Shown here: positions 23,852-35,640 of the stretch, in pieces | Position numbering within the stretch: position 1 is the stretch's first letter | Layout of the letters: every line of letters begins with the position of its first letter | Source: Rhodocollybia butyracea | Lineage: Eukaryota; Basidiomycota; Agaricomycetes; Agaricales; Omphalotaceae | Assembly: GCA_015501585.1 (NCBI GenBank) | Contig: JADNRY010000074.1 | Span: forward strand, 1-64,000 | Reading direction: 5' to 3' | Length of the DNA: 64,000 bases | Notes under the pieces: model-generated | Seen by the model: the letters and a program-made list of their open reading frames with translations, nothing else | The model's database searches: none | Told to the model about the DNA's origin: nothing | Translations under genes and position numbers: made by a program

Positions 23852-24831
23852 AGCTCAACCAAGGTGAAGAAGGACGGTTTTGACAACTGAAAGTCATCAA
23901 GGAAGTGGGCGGAACGTTCCTCCTTGATAATCTTTGAAAATTTGACAATCACATTGTGAGGATATTTGCCGGGGTGTCAACAAGCAGGAGACATGACGGG
24001 CATAGGAAGGAAGAAGTTGGACTTAGAAAAGTTCAACTTACTCAATTTATATGTGCTTACTGAGCAACCGCCGTGCTGAGCGCCTTACAATACTTATGAC
24101 GTAATAACTCAGGCGCTTAATATGTTAACACACATTATAAGACTTACAGAGCCAGAGAAGCTCTGTAGGTATGATTTAACGAGTTTATTGATGGGATGAG
24201 CACTATAGGACCTAATTCGGACTATAAGCGCTCATTCTGTGACAATATCGGCAATAGCCTAAGTGTGATCTTCAGTGGCGCGTGATTTGTATTTGCAACG
24301 GACAGCCCTTATGACACTGTTAGAGAACCTTAGTCCAGGCCAAGTCTAGATGTTAACATGGTACAAACTTGCGAAACTAAAAGGGATTGTTAGCCGTGTC
24401 AATCTTAAGCTAGACTACTTACCAGGGATGGTCAGATCTTTAGTTTGAGGGAGATAATACGCAAATTTTGTGCTTAGGCTTGTAGCCATATATTTTGACA
24501 ATGTATATCCGCTACACATACAATAAGAGGGTTATACAGAGCCCAAACGTGATAACTGTAGCTAACACTTTGTCACCAACTTCATTTCTTTTCATCTGAT
24601 GACATATGATGATCACTCAGTAACAATATCATCGGAACTTGCACGGAGTTATTACTCACTCCACCTTACTAATATAGCCAGACAATATCACAAGCTGTTC
24701 TCTTTATATTGAAATACTTTATTTATAGGCTCGTTCTCCCATGTCATCTCTATTTACAGACTTGAACTCTCTGGCAACTCTATTTACAGATTCACTCTCA
24801 TACTCCCTCAAGCTGTATAAATAGTTAGGTA
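23852..24831. other. Flank of LINE with one host exon, then non-coding sequence
   Basis: On the minus strand 23990-23858 reads as a coding exon (IVKFSKIIKEERSAHFLDDF), probably the displaced 5' part of the cysteine-rich gene. From 24000 to 24831 no gene is visible; several frames contain frequent stops. The latter part may be LTR sequence of the degenerate gypsy element to the right, because after removing the MITE the sequence runs on without a break. Confidence 0.4.
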
Positions 24832-25075
24832 CTGTACTCATATGTATGGAGGCAACGGTCACGGTCACGGAGGCCTTGTTGCGTTGCCAGAATACCGTGA
24901 CATCACGGTAAATTTCGGGCTGGTTGCTAGTTCAGGACCGTGACATGTAAAGAATCTATGAAATTTTCCCAAAAATCTCAGGTTTTGGTTGCCATTTTTC
25001 GCCCATGTCACGGTCAAAACTGGGCTTGTTGCTACATCAGCACCGTGACGGTTGCCTCCATACATTCGAGTACAG
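24832..25075. mobile_element. Tc1/mariner-type MITE
   Basis: 244 bp with inverted ends CTGTACTC..ATGTATGG continuing into GAGGCAAC, two mismatches in the outer 30 bases, and TA on both sides (24830-24831, 25076-25077). TA duplication suggests the Tc1/mariner superfamily. The interior has repeated GTCACGG/CCGTGAC words. No coding capacity. Confidence 0.7.
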
Positions 25076-25324
25076 TAGTGTCAACCTGAGTCTCCATCTT
25101 GACCTCTTTGTCATTTGGAAACTCATAGGTTCGCTCTTGTGTAACTATTTACCTCACTATACTAACTTTGTCATTTGGAAACTCATAGTTGTCTATCCTA
25201 AAGTTCTGACTTTGTGTCGCCGTGTCAACGAACACCACATTAGGTCAAGATCGCCCATTCGCCCTGTCTGTTGCTATCCAGACGCCGCGAAACCATTTTC
25301 CGTTACCAACTTTACTCTTTCACA

Positions 25325-28300
25325 ATGTCACACCTTACTCACATCATTGCCGTCTATAGTGGTAGCATAGTATCTCAACAGGTCATCAATCCTAACATTG
25401 TAGACTTCAGCATTGTCCCAATCTACAACAAACTTGATACAGAATCCGAATCCAGTGAAGCTCCCGAAGACAATCATAATTCAGATTTTGCTTCTACCCA
25501 AAGCACTCGTGTAGCTGCATCTGCAGATATTGCCAAATCGATACCTATTCTCTCTGTGCCATTTAACCACAACGACGAAACAGACCCTTGGGAAACACCT
25601 GTTCCTACCTTACTTGACAACGCTCCCATTGACATAGGTGTTGCAGAAAATCCCATTGATATTGACAATCCTCCACAATCTTCCCTAGCCCTTCGAACAT
25701 CATATCTTACGAGAACAATCTTGTAACAGGCCTAGACACAGAACCTCTGATTGTACCGCCTCCTGCTCCAATCCCTTGATCACAGGTACCTCGCAACTCT
25801 CCATCAGCAAGTATTGGTATCCCCATTACTGACAGTTGGACCACTGCTCCTTGGGGATCTCTAGAGGACAATATCCGAATTCTCCCAACTCTCCTTAATC
25901 GACTGCTACCTAACACTACCCCTGGAGATAGTTTTGAACATCCTATTGAGTTAGGAGAAACTGGAGATTCAATTGTAGACCCGATCAATGTTGACAAAGA
26001 AGAAGGCCCTAGTGTCCCAGCCTCACCGGTCCTACTGCAACCACCAACCAAAGAGGAGTAATCTTTACCATCACTAACAACCTCACCACTGCAATCACTG
26101 CACCAGATTTCCCAGTAAACGTTATCGACATGAAGGCGGATTCCAAGGGTAGGGAGACTTTCTGAAGGCCTCTGCAAACAACAGATCCATTCTGACAAGT
26201 AGAGAGTACAGCTCATCACCTATGGTGTACATGATCTCTCTCTGCTTGTCACAGCTCTGGCATAACTATAATGCCTCACTCCTGCATTGCTTGTACAAGC
26301 TGAATCCCAGCTTCAAGACCCACTTTTTCCCTTGTCAATAACTTCATTCACTGCTGAGCTATTCACATTTCAAGTTAGCTAACAGAAATGTGCAAGTGGG
26401 ACATCATTGTTCCACTTATCCTAGGACATTTGGGGTGTCATTCTCATCGTATTTTCCAGGGGAATCCAACAGTACCACTCCCAAAATATTCTGAGAAGAA
26501 CCTCCCAAGATATGACCTGTTTGATGAGCTTAAAGTTGTACAACCTTGCAGCAGTGCTGCACTTTTTGCTTAACAACAGTTATAGGTCATATCTGGTATC
26601 ATTATGAGCGCATTTTTAATACGAATCCAACGGCCCAACAACCTAAGGATTCTGCCAACTCGTTCCAAAAATATCACAAGTTCGAGCTTTGACAGATGTT
26701 GGAGCAGTGTGTATATTCAGTGGCTGGTTCCCACAGGTGCCAGGGACCTGTGCATCGGCCTGTGGTCGCCAGAAAAGCCTCTGAGTCGAATCATTGCTCC
26801 TTCCTTCCCTTCCCCCATCATCTTGCTCGCCTCTGGTGGCTGGTAAGGACATCTGTCCCCTTAACACAGCTCTGATAGCTCAAACATCACCTTTATAGAC
26901 AATCCTTAAATCTATACAAGTACTAGCTCTGCATACAGTGCTTTAGATACAAGGATTAGGTATGCATTTCGAGTCTTTCACTAATCTTACACTGAACAGA
27001 GCCTATAACACATTCATACAGATCTATACACCTATACTGCCTCTTAAATCAATCTAGCTGTTAGATCTTTGGATATCAAGGCTCTCAGTGTGTACAGATC
27101 AGGGCTGATGTCTGTAGAAGTATACTAATTGTTATCTGGCTTAGATCTAGCTTGATCAAGCCACTTTTCTATCACCCTCCCTCCTCACCCTTTTCATTGT
27201 AATTGTACAAACTAATGTATATGCTGGTACTTCCTTTTGAATTTCTTTCCATCTGTTTATCTATGTACTCCCTACCTATCCTGTACCTTTCCATAGCACT
27301 TCATGACCCGCATAATTTATGAGCCTTGTGCTCAAGGTTTTGGCTACTACCTGATTCACTTCTGAGTGACAATAGGCATAGGCCGCAGTTCACGTCAATG
27401 TTAACCAATACACAGACAATCTTGTCATAACATTGCAATCACCCCCTGGTACTGACGACCTCGACTACGTTAGCTTGTTCATATCATCTGTTAGTGCCCT
27501 ATCCACCACAAGCTCCACAGATCACCTTCCATTCTACCGAGCATCTCCATCTCCTTCTAGTGAGTCTCTTTCTCAAACATCTAGTCCATTTAACCCGGAC
27601 TACGAACCGATTCCATCGTCCACCACGCACGGATCTCCAATCCCATTTGCACCGGCTATCTGGTACAACCTTGAATACCTTGCAACCCGATCTTCTCCTC
27701 CACCTCCATTCAGTCCAATTGAAACCGCTCCTGCTACCCTATCTCCTGGTTCTGCTAGTAGCACAGGCTTTCAATTAACTCTCAAAGAGGAAATCGACAC
27801 TTTTGGAGCAGTTGCAGAGGAAGAAAGAGAGATCCACTATCCACAAGTTGCTACCTACGGAGACGACAACTCTGATCACACGGGTTTCTGAACATATCTT
27901 ACCTTTCCAACTATCACATCTATCTCTCGCTCAATTCCTCTTATCTGGTCTTGCCTTGGTCTCACAAACTTTATCTCTCTCTCTACTTCCATTTTCAAGT
28001 CTCACTATCTCGTCTTGCCCACAGTTTATTTCTCTTTTGAATCTGTCGCCAATACACTTGAATTAGTCCCTCGAAAGATTATCCTTTTGAGAAAGAATTT
28101 GTGTGGCAGACAAAGGCATCAAGTGATCACTTACCTTTGGGAAAGGCTCTTTGCTCAGGGACGCGCCCATATCCTAGACAAGGGGGCCCTGGAAGATTCC
28201 GCAAGTGAGGAATAAACTTTTACTGTTGTCACCACACCTACCTTCTCCGCAGTCTCTGACTGCTTCAGTGCACTTCACGGATACGACACTGAAAACGACT

Positions 28301-29275
28301 CTTTTAGCCATCTCAACGAGAATAACAAGTGGACAGACTGCCCAAACTGATATAACAATATCATACCAGAGGACGATGGCATCTTTGAAACATACATACC
28401 CATACCTGAACCCCCACGAGAGCCTACTCCGCCACCTGCACCAAGACCTGTGACGCCTAGTAAACCTTCCAGAGTCGGAAGAACTAGCAGACTACCAACC
28501 AGTCCCGAAGAATTTCAAACACCTCCTGCATCTCCTACACCAGTGCCAATTTGCGTTAACACTTCTGCCTGGATCACCTATACCTGCTCGCACTCCCCCC
28601 GCTTCTCCCAATACAATGGCATCCAGTCAGGCTATGACAGATGAAATCAATGCAATGATTTCCAGTCAACAAACTCTACAAAATGCTATCACTCAATTGG
28701 TCAATAACCCTCTGGGCACTGCCACAGTTAGTGCTTCTAAAACCATCAGCAGACCTCAGCTCTATAATGGACAGAGAGGAGACGAAGCACGACGATTCAT
28801 TGCAGCCTTTAAACTCTGGTCCTCAGGGGTACCAGCATTAGCGGCTGACTGGAAGAAAACCATTGAATCAGCTCTATCATATCTTGAGAAAGATGCAACA
28901 ATCTGGGCCACACCATACACCGAAGTGATCTTTACCTCCAAAGCTCCCAACTCAACATTTCCTATCCATGGGCTGACTGGGATGCATTTGAAGCTGCTTT
29001 CAAAGCCCGCTTTGAAACAGCTGATGAGGTAGTTGACGCCAAACGAGCCCTCAGGAGTCTCTGGCAGGCCCAAAAGAGCTTGGTCACATACACCGCTTTA
29101 TTCAAAAGTTTTCAAGTCGAACTGGATATTCTAACACAGACTTATGAGATAGATTCTATGAACACCTAGCAGATCAAATCAAAGACGATCTCACACACAC
29201 CAACAAGCCCACAAACACCTTAGATCGATTAATTGAAGTATCCATGCTCATCGATCAACATCAGATAAAGAGTAT
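25325..29275 (+). pseudogene. Ty3/gypsy Gag remnant
   Basis: The clearest part is 28616-29275: SRPQLYNGQRGDEARRFIAA, then LSYLEKDATIWATPYTE and, after a frameshift near 28980, FKARFETADEVVDAKRALRS and a further shifted block YEHLADQIKDDL. This is the capsid core of a gypsy Gag (Retrotrans_gag). Upstream, interrupted Ser/Pro- and acid-rich frames (25325-25726, 25730-26060, 27433-27891, 28370-28610) look like a long disordered Gag leader; 26220-27430 is non-coding and may be a further insertion. Protease, reverse transcriptase and integrase are absent. Several stops and frameshifts make it dead. Confidence 0.72.
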
Positions 29276-30474
29276 GAGTTGTGAAATAAGTGTTTCGAGA
29301 CTGAGCAAATAGAGTTCAAGTGCTAGTAGATAGCTTTAGAGCTTAAAATACAATGTATTCCAAAATGTACAAGTGAAGGATATACAGCTAATTTACAGTA
29401 TTTATACTACAGTAATTGTATTGGTATAGCTTATTGGGCTTATGGAGCCGATAACTCGCAGTCTGCAAGTCATTCCGACTTATTTTAGAGTCAGCTTTGT
29501 GTTTAATAACTCGTAAATATAGAAAAGGCTTAGGTATACGGATCCCGGGAATTCGCCGATGGGATGATGAAAAGTTGATGGTGTTTCCGCCATCATTGCT
29601 ATACCAATGTTAGAATTTGTATATCCTGTAGTGCAGCTTTGAAGTTATGGTTGACTATTGTTTGAATGGCTCAGAAAGCTCAGAAGCGTAGCATCTACAG
29701 ACTAGCGGCCGAATTTACGCTGACACGCTGAATTACGCTGTACGCCGAAATTCAAGCGAAATGTCATCATTTAAAAGACCCCGTGAAACACGTCACGTCA
29801 CTACCTAGGGTACGTTATGTATTAGACACTTTGAAGGTCCACTTCAGGTATCTAGTATGTAGAAACCCATTTGAAGGGAGATACACTATGTTTTAAGAGG
29901 CTACATTACTGTGCAAGGATGCATCGTTGACCCACAAACTCAAAATCAATCAAATTGATTTACCTAGATTGATTTAGGCTTGCCAGATCTAAAGTCTATT
30001 CAATTAATACTACCTACTACAAAAAGTCCTATACAGGGATATACAAGACAGGATTAAAATAGATGAAGAGAGACGAATGAGGGCAAGCATAATGCGAACC
30101 CATATCCGTTTAAAGTAAGAGAATCGAAGCACTGGTTCCCTGGAACAAACCACAGAGGGAAACTAGACGATTAATGATGAATTAGGCGCCGGGGATCAAA
30201 GTGGCCCGGCGCCGGCAGTAAAAGAAAGGCGGGGCGCGTCCTAGCGACATGCCTATAATAAAATTTATTTGGACCGACCTACGGGACGGTCCACATGTAT
30301 ACGAGTACCCGGTAGGACCCGGGAGGAGAAGAGAAAAGGGGAGATACGGAACGACGCCGCAAACTTGAACCGCGGGACGGACGGACCGCCCGGCGCTTAA
30401 AGCGCATCAGAGTCGAACCACTCATCGGGAATGCATCGTTCTTCCCTCCCCTCCGTTACTTATTAAATAAAAGG
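29276..30474. other. Non-coding stretch, part GC-rich
   Basis: No ORF of note. AT-rich with scattered short inverted words up to 30150, then a GC-rich block (30180-30470) containing several GGCGCC and CCGGGC-type words. I see no terminal repeats or coding motif. Confidence 0.4.
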
Positions 30475-31260
30475 TGTAGAAAAGGTGTAATATGGGTAGA
30501 GGACCCATGAGACAATGATATAGAGCCCTGGGGACAGTGTAGGAACCAGGAGAACACTTACAAGCTCACTTATGGCTTAAAAGGGCAACATGAGATTTAT
30601 CATCTTGGCTCTTGGCAAGCCAAGAGCGTCTTACCAACCCATGGTACCTTAATTAAGAAAATTTCAAGGACCTAGGAGTATAAAAAGGCAAGGAAATGAA
30701 GAGAAAAGCATTCTTTCTTACCCCCACCAGGTGTAGCAGCTCCTTATCAGGCTACTACTAAAAGATTGAATTGATATAAAGACTGGGATTTACAGAGAGA
30801 AATTGACAAGCAATTGAACTTGAGTAAAGAGACAGAAAGAGATTCAGTGTGAACTGAGTGCAGAGAAGTTAAGACAAAGACTTAGAAAGGACTTTGAATA
30901 TTATTTTCAAACCACAGTTAGGCTGCAGTCAGAGCTCTGTCTGAGTTATAGGGACACCCTCTGGTCAGTTGTGACTTGTGTTAATTTGTGATTTTACCAA
31001 GGGACTTAGGAATAGTATTTGTTTGACAGCTCAGAGCTTGGGGATCAGCTTAAATAAGTCTGTACTTTGAAAGGGAAGGCACTTAGTGAAATAACACTCA
31101 GTGTAGCAAGGAAGCACTTGAATAGATTGAAGTTTTAAAATATATATTATTTGGCTGAACTAAAAACCCGAACTGAGTAATAAGTTGTGTGTGTGTTTGG
31201 TGTGGTTGTGTAAGCCATTTCTAAGTTCACCCCAGTTTAGACCTCTCAACGCCCATGCTG
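30475..31260 (+). mobile_element. Gypsy-type LTR, probably solo
   Basis: About 785 bp opening TGTAGAAAAGGTG with a TATA-like GTATAAAAAGGCAAGG near 30677-30692, followed by a purine-rich leader. It resembles LTRs of Agaricomycete gypsy elements I remember (a PacI-like TTAATTAAG word before the TATA box, CTCAGAGCTTGGGGATCAGC near the end). The right boundary near 31254-31263 is approximate and no target duplication was found. Confidence 0.5.
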
Positions 31261-31587
31261 TCAGACAGCTTTCCTTTTCACCACAACTGCTGGTATTGTC
31301 TTGTGGGCAGGAATCCTTATGGTGAGTTTTTCTCTTCTATTTTCGAGGTTTTGCTCAATGTTGGCTGCAGTAGATGTAATAATAGAATTTGTTTTGTTCA
31401 AATCATAGTGTTATCGGTTTTATTTCTGCTTTATTCGTGTCTGCGCGCTCAACAGTTGAACCCGACATAATCTGCCACAGCCTGCCACAAGAAGCCTTCT
31501 GGTTCTCCATCCTCAAAACCTCTTCTTCACATTCTCTCCCATACTGCTACAGGAAACACAGGGTCAGGGTAAAGCACTATCAGCGAG

Positions 31588-34300
31588 CCGTTGTTCGGGA
31601 AACGAGAGGAAAGAAAAGGAGATAGTGTGGTGGATGTACAGCGTACTGTGCGAGTCGAGGTATGTTATCTCGACAATTCAAATCTGATCTTTTTTTTTTC
31701 TTGGGTCGATGATCTCGGCGAAAGGAAGCAATTCTCAGCAACACAGTTGGTCACCATGTACCTCGATTTTGGCCAAGGCGATTTCCACAATGTCTCCGTC
31801 CATGTTACCAATGCCGAGGTTCTCAACCATGTATCCTGTCTTCTTGGAGTCTCTGAAGATTTCTTGCAGGCTCTGACAAACAAGACAAGTTATGTTCGCA
31901 AGGAGCTGTACATGTCCTTACCCAGTGCTGAACAGAGTGATCTGCCACAGAGAGATCACCTTGTGCGGGATCTCTATGTGATTCGCTTTCCTTTTGTGGT
32001 TGAGACTGCCAATCATGAGGTCACTCCCTCTAGCACCTCTGTACACTCAGATCGTGATGCTTGACCAACCTGGGTTCCAGTCCCGAGGCCCTACTGGCAC
32101 AAACTCGCTTCCGGCACTGCTCCTCTCGTTTTGGCTTATGGCCAGAACAGATTTGATGAGTTTTGTATTTTGTTCATTTGGGGAAGTTCTGGCAGAATTC
32201 TCCCAGAACGCCCTACTGGCATGAGCTCGCTTCTGCGCACTGTGCCTCTCATTTTGGCTTATGGCCAGAACAGATCCGACGAGTTTTATATAAACTTTTA
32301 TGACAAGATGCTTCAGTCCTATTTCCTACCCCACGCTTTCGGAGACATCATTTAATTACAGCGGTCATGTTGTCAGCGACAGTGTTTCCCTCCCAGCTGT
32401 TGCCACCATGGACACCCGAAATTTGAGTGACCGCTTTGTTGCCAAGTTGTTCTCTGGTCCAAGTCTAGCGGCAGAGAAGCACTCAAGGAGGAGTCCATCA
32501 TCGTCCAGGCTCATGTTTCTTCAAGACCGCTGTGTGCCATTACACCTATTGTTTCATCTGCTCTGATGGGCAAGGGCAAGCATTCGTCCGGGGATTCTGA
32601 GCTACCGAGCTTGACCGGGGGAAATCCTGTCCCGTCACCACTCTTCACCAACATCTCCAAAGCCCGTCTGTGGGCCATCTCCTGTGTCCGCTCAAACAAC
32701 TCTGGCTCCCCTAACTCTTTCAACAAATGCTGAGTTAAAGCTCAAATTTGCAGTCTCCTTGTACCTGACTTGACATCCACAAAAGCATGGAGTACATCAC
32801 TGACTCTGACTTGGGTCAGTTCTGCGACCGGTATGTGCCTACTATGTGCGGGTCCAAGAGTGAGAGGATTATGCAGTGTGCGCGTGTGAATGGGTGGATT
32901 GTTTTTTATGTTGTTGGGCATCAGTCAATATGGCTTGTGCACCCTGTGTGGAAGATGCTGGAGGATACTGTGTGAGTGGTGGAGAAAGACGCAAGGCATG
33001 CGCTGGAGGATGTCGGGATGGAAAGGGACAATGAGGATGGAGTGTCGCGCTGGACAGATTACACGCATGAGGGTGGAGGGTATGGGTATGGTGGTGTGAG
33101 AGGGGAGCCTGATAGCATAATTGAGGAGCCTAGGGGTGGTCCTGGGATGCATAGGTCTCAGAATGAAGGTCCTGCATATGACAAAGTCTGTCCAGTTCAG
33201 GTGCTCATGCGCTCAACTACGGAAAGGTTTATTCGGGGCTATATGAATATGATGCTGGTCAAGTTATTCTGTATGTTCCAGTTCTTTGTCATTTTCCTTT
33301 GTTCAAAGCTGATACTGGTGGTAGATATATTGTTGCAAAAGTTGGTAAACCCACCAAGCACTCCAAGCCTGGTAATCGTGGCAAGCAGGACAGTCAGGTT
33401 TTGCTAATGCATTGTCTGAATTGAGTACACTTTGACCCACCCATGACTCCGCTGGAATTGGAGCTGTATCATCAAATGCATAATGTAATTGGCATCAATC
33501 CAGCGTTCTACAAGTATATCTTCACTATTGATGCTAATACAGTGAGTTTTGCTATTTCATTTGTGTCTCATAGCTCATGACTGTGATAGACTGTGACACC
33601 CAATTCTCTCAACCAACTAGTCGCGTCCCCAGCCAATGACTTGAACATCATTGGAATCTGTGGAGAGCCCAAGTTCATCAATGAAGAATCCTTGTGGTGG
33701 ATGGTGATTCAGGTGTATGAGTACTACAAAGGCGTTTGAAAGTCTATTTGGCTCAGTCACCTGTCTTCCTGGTTGTTTCAGTCTTTACTGTATCTGGACG
33801 GCGGAAAAGGGATGGCCTATCACTAACTCAAACCGTGTTATCGACAAGTATGCCGAGCCTAACGTCGACACTTTGCATAAGAAGAATCACTTCTCCTTGG
33901 GGAAGATCAATTATTGACAACGTTGCTCATGAAACACTTTCCCACTTTCAAGACCAAATTTCACCCTGATGCCATTGCTCATACTGTCGCTCCTGACTTT
34001 ACTCGGGTACTCTTCTCCCAGCATTGTCATTGGATTAACTCTACCATTCACACAGTCCACGTGTGCATTGCAGTATGCTTCGGCCCTCTCCACCACTCTC
34101 AGCAACTAAGAAGAGACTCTTGCCTGTGGCGCCACATTTTCCTGCGCCATACTGTCTCCTGTCTTCCACGTCCGCGACTTCTAATTGCTCTTCTGCCCTC
34201 CCCTTTTTCCTCTCCGGTCATTCCTCCGAATTACTGCTTGCCACATGTATCCTCTTCTCCGCTGCTCATTGTGAGTGTTTGAGTCTGTCCAAATCTTGCC
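31588..34300 (+). pseudogene. Chitin synthase with myosin-motor-like domain, degenerate
   Basis: Colinear fragments in shifting frames match a class V-type fungal chitin synthase. Myosin-like part: KQFSATQLVTMYLDFGQGDF (about 31725), VLNHVSCLLGVSEDFLQALT, SYVRKELYMSLPSAEQSDLP, IVMLDQPGFQSRGPTGTNS (about 32053-32110), FVAKLFSGPSLAAEKHS (about 32435), CDRYVPTMCGSKSERIMQCA (about 32825). Chitin synthase part: [15 protein letters not shown] (about 33220), [31 protein letters not shown] (33450), [19 protein letters not shown] (about 33730), [32 protein letters not shown] (33910). Catalytic signatures are damaged: the xDADT box reads IDANT and QRRRW reads QHCHW. There are stops (for example about 33413), frameshifts and missing blocks. 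The native enzyme is a plasma-membrane cell-wall enzyme; this copy cannot work. Confidence 0.85.
32083..32290. repeat. Internal duplication in the chitin synthase pseudogene
   Basis: Two diverged copies of a block of about 80 bp, starting GCCCTACTGGCA at about 32089 and 32209, each containing TTTTGGCTTATGGCCAGAAC. The spacing is about 120 bp. The duplication breaks the correspondence with the expected motor domain. Confidence 0.65.
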
Positions 34301-35640
34301 TTTTCACTAAGGAAGGTGTCCTAGTGGTCATTCAACTACTACCTGATACATTCTAAAAGCTGATAGGCGCTCAAGTCACGCGATGGGAATTTGTTTCTTT
34401 CTCTGCTGCGTTCACAGACTAATACCAACACATTCTCCCACAAACCTTCTTGGCTCTGCATCAACATCTGCACCAGTAGTCGAATTTGAAATTGTCTCAG
34501 CCTATCTGAAAGCCAAAACTATAATGGCTCATGTGAAGGTGACGGAATTACAACCTGAGCCACTGAGCCACTTCGAATACTGATGAGACCTTGAAGTTTG
34601 AGAGCGGTGGAGTCAATGGAAGTACACGCAAACCCATAGCTAAACAAGGTGAGTACATTGAAACTACTCCTTGTTTCAAACCTGAGCCAATCCCTGTTGT
34701 AGATTGCACCAAAGCCCCCAATCAACGAGCAAACTAGAACAATTGGAACAAGTTCTGCTAAGATACTGCGGTTGCAGCAGGCTCTACGTGCATTGGAGGA
34801 TGACCCGGAGACTACATTAGAAGACCTAGTCGAGGCCTTGGAACTACTAGAAGGGTTTATGCTGATGTTGAGAGATTAGCGACTCCGAATTGTCGAAGGA
34901 TTAAACAGGGATGAGGATATATTTTACTTCTGTGGGCAGGATTTATGTCATGTTTCATTGCTATGTTGCCAGCTTGTACATTGGTATTATTTGGTTCTTT
35001 TAGTCATTCTAAGTATTTGTCATTCTTTTGGAAATTGAAAAATCTAAAGCAGTTAGTACTATATGCACATAGACCTGTTGAGTTTTTCTGTGTCTCATGT
35101 TCTTGAAGATGTTGCCCAATTCAACCCAAGTTCCCTTGGGTAGATACCTTATACTCAAGTTGGCTCAAGTTGATTTAAATGAAAGCCTTATTACCCAAGT
35201 TACTAGAGCTGACTCAAGTGAACCTCAAGTTGGCAAATAGACCCAGGTTGGCCCCAAGTTGGCAAATATACTCAGGTTGGCTTCAGGTTGGCCCAGGGTT
35301 CCTTGAGTGTATATGACTTTTCCTGATGGTACAGTCCTTTTTCAATGTGCTTAAGAACCCAGCCTCATTGCCTCGTTGTTTAACATAGAGTGTGGTCATC
35401 CGTCATAGCATACTGTATGGTCTGAATCATTCTTTTTGCTGCTATATCAGGTATCATACTGTGCTGGCACTACATGTCTTGCAATAACCAATAAAGTTCT
35501 GTATATGTTGGCAGCTTGCTGATAGTTAGAAAGAAGTTGTGAAAAGGGTGTGTTATGTATACATTAATTGCTGAGCAACAGCAGCTAACTGGTAGGGAGA
35601 AATGAGGACTAGACTTATATAAAAAAAGAAATACATAAGG
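34301..35640. other. Non-coding stretch with small coding-like remnants
   Basis: Near 34740-34880 a short plus frame reads LRLQQALRALEDDPETTLED, coding-like but unidentified. From 35100 to 35336 there is a repeat of CAAGTTGGC/CCCAAGTT words ending GACTTTTCCTGATGG, whose last bases match the end of the palindromic MITE family, so it may be a decayed relative. Otherwise nothing recognised. Confidence 0.35.

Noticed and set aside
29540..29554. GGATCCCGGGAATTC, resembling a cloning polylinker
   Set aside because: Only 15 bases made of overlapping palindromic 6-mers, with ordinary genomic sequence on both sides and no other vector sequence; coincidence is likely, though contamination was considered.
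30420..30450. B-box-like GGTTCGACTC on the minus strand
   Set aside because: No A box at a suitable distance and no cloverleaf.
33200..33270. Frame reading [11 protein letters not shown], resembling a different chitin synthase segment
   Set aside because: The overlapping frame [15 protein letters not shown] continues into the downstream chitin synthase motifs, so the first reading is a shadow.
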